NCBI GenBank assembly: GCA_023392635.1
Contig: JAEVYS010000040.1
Span: forward strand, 1 to 64,000
Length of the DNA: 64,000 bases
Source of the DNA: Actinomycetes bacterium
Lineage (GTDB): Bacteria > Actinomycetota > Actinomycetes > Propionibacteriales > Propionibacteriaceae
Direction of reading: 5' to 3'
Shown: piece by piece, positions 60,440 to 64,000 of the stretch
Position numbering within the stretch: position 1 is the first letter of the stretch
How the letters are laid out: each line of letters starts with the position of its first letter
Position numbers and translations under genes: made by a program
Notes under the pieces: generated by a model
What the model was told of the DNA's origin: nothing
The model's input: only the letters and a program-made list of their open reading frames with translations
Database searches by the model: none

Positions 60440-61375
60440 GGCGCGGCCCGCGCTGTCCCCGTCCGGTTCGCCGCGCACGGCGAGGAGGGGGGGACGGTCA
60501 CCACGGATGGACGCCACCATGTCGACGACCTGACGGGTGGCTGCCACGTCGTGGGCACGGAAGACGGTCGCACCCAGCCAGCCGGCGACCGCGGTGGCGG
60601 CGAGGGTGCCGAAGAGGCGGTCGTCGACCGCCAGCCCGAGGGTCTCACCGACGAAGTCCTTGCGACTCAGGGCCTGCAGCACGGGATGGCCGAGCGCAGC
60701 CACGGCGCCGGTCGCGCCGAGCACGCGCAGCGAGTGCCGGGTGGTCTTGCCGAAGTCGAGCGTCGGGTCGACCAGGACGCGCTCGGGAGGCACGCCGGCG
60801 GCCACCGCCCGTCCGGCACCGGCAGCCAGCGTGGAGAGCACGTCACGCACGACGTCGTCGGCGTCGGGCCCGTAGCTGATGCCCACCGGATCCGTCCGTG
60901 GAGGCAACCCGCCGGTGTGCGACACGACGTAGCCGGCACCCAGCTCGGCAGCCACCTGGACCAGTTCCGGGTCCGCGCCGGCCCAGGTGTCGTTGATCAG
61001 GTCGACGCCGGCATCGGCGCAGGCCACGGCCACCTCCGAGCGCCAGGTGTCCAGGCTGAGCAGGATGTCGGGGTGCCGCTCGCGCACGGCGAGCAGGAAC
61101 GGACGCACCCGCTCGACCTCGGCGGTCGCGTCGACCACCTCGCCCTGCTGCCCGGCGCGCACACCGCCCACGTCCACCAGGTCCGCACCCTCGGCGAGCA
61201 GCCGATCGACCGCGGCGAGGCCCGGTTCGAGGTCGGTGTAGCGGGCCGCGGCGTAGAACGAGTCGGGCGTGCGGTTCACGATGCCCATGACGGCGGGACG
61301 GGACGCGTCGAAGCGGCGTCCTCGAAGCACCAGCGCGGCCGCAGGGATCGGCGGACTCGGCCAGGTGGCGCTCAT
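60437..61375 (-). CDS. folP2: Dihydropteroate synthase paralogue, FolP2 type
   Basis: 312 residues, TIM barrel. VMGIVNRTPDSFYAAARYTD matches the DHPS N-terminus, and LLSLDTWRSEVAVACADAG, LINDTWAGADPEL, VSHTGG, LVDPTLDFGKTTRHS follow. The usual GGESTRPG sulfonamide/PABA loop is replaced by DVGGVRAGQQGEVVDA, as in mycobacterial FolP2, which does not act as DHPS. Hence a divergent paralogue of uncertain role is likelier than the housekeeping FolP. No other folate genes nearby. Confidence 0.85.
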   Translation of the reverse strand: MSATWPSPPIPAAALVLRGRRFDASRPAVMGIVNRTPDSFYAAARYTDLEPGLAAVDRLLAEGADLVDVGGVRAGQQGEVVDATAEVERVRPFLLAVRERHPDILLSLDTWRSEVAVACADAGVDLINDTWAGADPELVQVAAELGAGYVVSHTGGLPPRTDPVGISYGPDADDVVRDVLSTLAAGAGRAVAAGVPPERVLVDPTLDFGKTTRHSLRVLGATGAVAALGHPVLQALSRKDFVGETLGLAVDDRLFGTLAATAVAGWLGATVFRAHDVAATRQVVDMVASIRGDRPPLLAVRGEPDGDSAGRA

Positions 61376-61395
61376 CGTGCGGGGTCCCCGTCACC

Positions 61396-61442
61396 GTGTC
61401 CGGGGGAGCGCAGCGGAGGAGCCGAACGTCGTGGGGTGTTCA
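61396..61442. repeat. Repeat family D, copy 2
   Basis: 47 bases nearly identical to 32396-32442 (GTGTCCGGGGG start, GAGCGCAGCGGAGGAG inside, GTGGGGTG near the end), in the divergent gap between folP2 and the nucleoside hydrolase gene. Confidence 0.8.
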
Positions 61443-61526
61443 TGCCCCTACTGTGCCGCACCCGCGGAACCGCAGAATGGCGGGAGGGCAGGTTGCGGGG
61501 AGGTTCCCCGCAGGAGGAGGACGCCG

Positions 61527-62495
61527 ATGGCCACGCGCATCGTGATCGACTGCGACCCGGGTACCGATGACGCGTTCGCGCTCATGCTCGCGGCCCTGCA
61601 TCCCGACATCGAGCTGCTCGCCGTCACCACGGTCAACGGCAACGTGGCACTGGCGAACGCTACCGAGAACGCCTTGCGTGTCCTGGACCACATCGGGGCC
61701 CGCGTGCCGGTGTACCCGGGCGCCGAGCACCCGCTGCTGCGTCCGGACCTGCCCGTCCCGCGCGACGTCCTCAACGCCGACAACCCCAAGTTCCAGCAGC
61801 CGTGGCTCGACCTGCCCGCGGCCACCACCCGGCCGCAGGCCGACCCGGCGCCGCTGAAGCTGGTGGAGACGTTCCTCGACCCGGCGAACGCCGATGTCGA
61901 CCTGGTGGCCATCGGCCCGCTCACCAACGTGGCCCTGGCCCTGATCGGCGAGCCCGAATTGGCCGGACGGATCCGCCGGCTGGTGTTGATGGGCGGCGCC
62001 CACGTCGGCGGCAACGTCACCGCGTCCGCCGAATTCAACCTGTGGGCCGATCCCGACGCGGCGCGGACGGTGTTCGCCGCCGGGCTCCGGGAGATCGTCG
62101 TCCTTCCGCTGGACGCCACGGCCAGCGCGCCGCTCACCCTGGCCGACTGCGACGCCTTCGCCGCCCTCGGGACGCCGGCCGGCACCGCGGCAGCGGGGCT
62201 GCTGCGCCACCGGATCGAGCAGGACCAGACCCCACTGAGCCGGAAGTCCGAGCCGTCGGCACCTGTGCACGACCCGCTGTGCGTGGCGTACCTGATCAGG
62301 CCCGACGTCATCACCGAGTCCGGGCGCTTCCCGGTGACGGTGGAAACGACCGGGCAGGCGACGCTCGGTGAGCTCGTCGTCGACACCCGGCCCTGGTCGT
62401 CAGAACCGCCCAACGCCACGCTCGCCCTCCGGGCGTCCGTCGACGTCTTTCGGGACGTCCTGCTCAGAGCGTTCTCCGCCACTCTGGCCCGCTGA
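61527..62495 (+). CDS. Inosine-uridine preferring nucleoside hydrolase
   Basis: 322 residues. IVIDCDPGTDDAFALMLAAL is the DxDxxxDD calcium motif; LLAVTTVNGNVALANATENA, VDLVAIGPLTNVALAL, LVLMGGAHVGGNVTASAEFNLWADPDAA and VHDPLCVAYLI are family signatures. Splits ribonucleosides to base and ribose for salvage. AGGAGGAGG is six bases before ATG 61527. Confidence 0.94.
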   Translation: MATRIVIDCDPGTDDAFALMLAALHPDIELLAVTTVNGNVALANATENALRVLDHIGARVPVYPGAEHPLLRPDLPVPRDVLNADNPKFQQPWLDLPAATTRPQADPAPLKLVETFLDPANADVDLVAIGPLTNVALALIGEPELAGRIRRLVLMGGAHVGGNVTASAEFNLWADPDAARTVFAAGLREIVVLPLDATASAPLTLADCDAFAALGTPAGTAAAGLLRHRIEQDQTPLSRKSEPSAPVHDPLCVAYLIRPDVITESGRFPVTVETTGQATLGELVVDTRPWSSEPPNATLALRASVDVFRDVLLRAFSATLAR

Positions 62496-62540
62496 CTCGG
62501 CGGGGGCCAGAATCGTCCCAGGGCGAGGCGAGGAGCACTC

Positions 62541-63971
62541 ATGAACCACGCGGTACTCACCACCACCGGCTCCGGCGGGTTCCGGTCGGTGCGGGAGGCT
62601 CCGCCGAGCCGGGCAGAGCGGTTCGCCCTGGGCCGGGCCCTGCGTGAGCAGGTGCCGTACGACCGCCTGGGCGAGTGGACGGCGTCCGCCGCCCGCTTCG
62701 ACCCGATCGCACTGATCGCCATGAGCCACGTCGGCCGGGTGGCGGGTCTCGTCCCGATCCGGGTCGCCCGGATGGCCACGACGCCGTACGGATTCCTGCG
62801 GGGCTCGGCGGTGGTGATGGCCGCCGACGTCGCATCGCTGCCGTCCACGGGGATCCACCCGGTCATCTGCGGGGACGCCCACCTCGGCAACTTCGGCTTC
62901 TACCGCTCGCCGGAGGGCGCCCAGGTGATCGACCTCAACGACTTCGACGAGGCGCACCCCGGCGCCTGGGAGTGGGACCTGCGCCGGCTGGTGGCGAGCG
63001 TCTGGGTCGCCGGGCGCGAGAACGGCTACAGCGAGGACGCCTGTGCCGCGTCCGCGCGCTCGTGCGTCGTCGAGTACGCGGCGGAGGTCGGCCACCTCGC
63101 CCGCGAGCCGCTGCTGGCGCGCTCGTACAACCGGCTGGACCTGTCCCGGCTCAAGGAGTCGGTGGGCGACCGGACGCTGCGCGAGGAGATCAAGCGCGCG
63201 GCGAGAACGGCACGGAAGCGGACGAGTGACCGGGTGCTGCCCAAGCTCACCGCCGAGGTGGAGGGCCACCGTCGCATCGTGGCCGAGCCGCCCATCACCA
63301 CGTCCGTGCATGGCGACGAGGCGTCCGCGGTCGGCGCAGGCCTCGACGACTACCTGTCGACGTTGGCGCCGCACTGGCGGCGGGTGGTCGCCGGCTACAC
63401 CCTCGAGGACGTCGCCCACCGCGTGGTGGGGGTCGGGTCGGTGGGGCTGCGCGCCTACGTGGTTCTCCTGGTCGGCTCCACCCCCGAGGACGTGCTGTTC
63501 CTGCAGCTGAAGGAGGCGCGCCGCTCGGTGCTGGCGCGGTTCGTGCACGGCGAGGACGCCTGGCACGCGCACCAGGGACAGCGGGTGGTGGAGTACCAGC
63601 AGGCCCTGCAGACGGTCAGCGACCCGCTCCTGGGCTGGACGACGATCGACGGCCGTGAGTACTACGTGCGGCAGTTCCGCAACATGAAGGGCACGGTGCC
63701 GCTCAACGCGATCCGCGAGGAGGCGCTGAGCGACTATTCCGGGATCGTGGGGCGGCTGCTGGCCAAGGGCCATGCGCGCACCTCCGGGGCGTCGATGATC
63801 GCGGGCTACCTCGGCGACGGCGATGCCGCCGGCGCGGCCTTGGCCCGGTTCGCGAGGCTCTACGCCGACCAGACCGAAGCCGACTGGGCCGCCCTGGTGG
63901 CGGCGGCGAAGGCCGGGAAGCTGCCGATCTCTGCGGACCCGTACATGGCCTCGGCCTTCCGTCCCGGCTGA
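62541..63971 (+). CDS. DUF2252 family protein (kinase-like fold)
   Basis: 476 residues. AERFALGRALREQVPYDRLGEW, FLRGSAVVMAADVA, CGDAHLGNFGFYRSPEG and IDLNDFDEAHPGAWEWDLRRLV, with CGDAHLGN and NDFDE in the positions of the catalytic and metal loops of aminoglycoside-phosphotransferase-like kinases. YYVRQFRNMKG is the conserved DUF2252 C-part. Complete. Substrate unknown. GAGGAG before ATG. The stop is followed by a type B REP unit. Confidence 0.87.
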   Translation: MNHAVLTTTGSGGFRSVREAPPSRAERFALGRALREQVPYDRLGEWTASAARFDPIALIAMSHVGRVAGLVPIRVARMATTPYGFLRGSAVVMAADVASLPSTGIHPVICGDAHLGNFGFYRSPEGAQVIDLNDFDEAHPGAWEWDLRRLVASVWVAGRENGYSEDACAASARSCVVEYAAEVGHLAREPLLARSYNRLDLSRLKESVGDRTLREEIKRAARTARKRTSDRVLPKLTAEVEGHRRIVAEPPITTSVHGDEASAVGAGLDDYLSTLAPHWRRVVAGYTLEDVAHRVVGVGSVGLRAYVVLLVGSTPEDVLFLQLKEARRSVLARFVHGEDAWHAHQGQRVVEYQQALQTVSDPLLGWTTIDGREYYVRQFRNMKGTVPLNAIREEALSDYSGIVGRLLAKGHARTSGASMIAGYLGDGDAAGAALARFARLYADQTEADWAALVAAAKAGKLPISADPYMASAFRPG

Positions 63972-63972
63972 T

Positions 63973-64000
63973 GGACCGAATTGGGGACGGTTCCCAACTC
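63973..64000 (+). repeat. Type B REP unit cut by the window end
   Basis: GGACCGAATT, then GGGGACGGTTCCC and AACTC; the right arm continues past the window. Core on the plus strand, sense to the DUF2252 gene. Confidence 0.85.

Overview
The window is chromosomal DNA of a high-GC actinomycete. Pointers are the dense GC-rich coding, an LCP wall-assembly protein, a mycothiol-type PIG-L deacetylase, an ANTAR protein, a mycobacterial-type LigB ligase, a FolP2-type pterin enzyme and many genes that seem to be transcribed without a leader. A propionibacterial relative is my best guess, but no rRNA or marker gene fixes it. I count 59 protein genes (one cut by the left edge) and three tRNA genes. There is no phage, plasmid origin or CRISPR array.

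Layout. 1-5.9 kb: PadR regulator with partner membrane protein, menB and a glycerophosphodiesterase, a DUF885 peptidase-like gene, and an isolated TadE/TadG-like pair. 6-12.7 kb: a sugar-phosphate cassette (transaldolase-like protein, DhaK, DhaL, HAD phosphatase, class II aldolase) behind a fused kinase-pseudoreceiver-HTH sensor. 12.7-20 kb: divergent alkA-like and ligB repair genes, lipoproteins, LysE exporter with LysG-type regulator, a Xi-class thiol transferase and a rhomboid-fold protein. 20-30 kb: tRNA-Arg, PEP carboxykinase, transporter, ene-reductase, methyltransferase, ANTAR, two tRNA-Ser, LCP protein and quinone reductase. 30-42 kb: a strongly asymmetric ABC exporter pair, a GCS2 ligase and glutamine amidotransferase, PIG-L, and a four-gene operon (two coiled-coil proteins, aldo/keto reductase, serine hydrolase). 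42-64 kb: thrC, a REP-associated Y1 transposase (RAYT), M3 peptidase, phosphofructokinase, ilvD, a receiver/thioredoxin-reductase-like fusion, aminotransferase, pdxH, folP2, nucleoside hydrolase and a DUF2252 protein.

The most striking system is the RAYT gene at 43815-44624 with about 20 copies of an oriented palindromic repeat spread over eight intergenic loci. Every copy has the 12-base core GGGGACGGTTCC (or a near match), closed by one of two unrelated pairs of terminal inverted repeats: TGACGCA/TGCGTCA, or GGACCGAATT/AATTCGGTCC. Hybrids carry parts of both. In several genes the TGA of the repeat end is the actual stop codon. The RAYT itself ends inside its own repeats.

A second general signal is a recurring TANNNT hexamer lying 6-7 bases before the start codon in about 16 genes, as expected for leaderless transcription.
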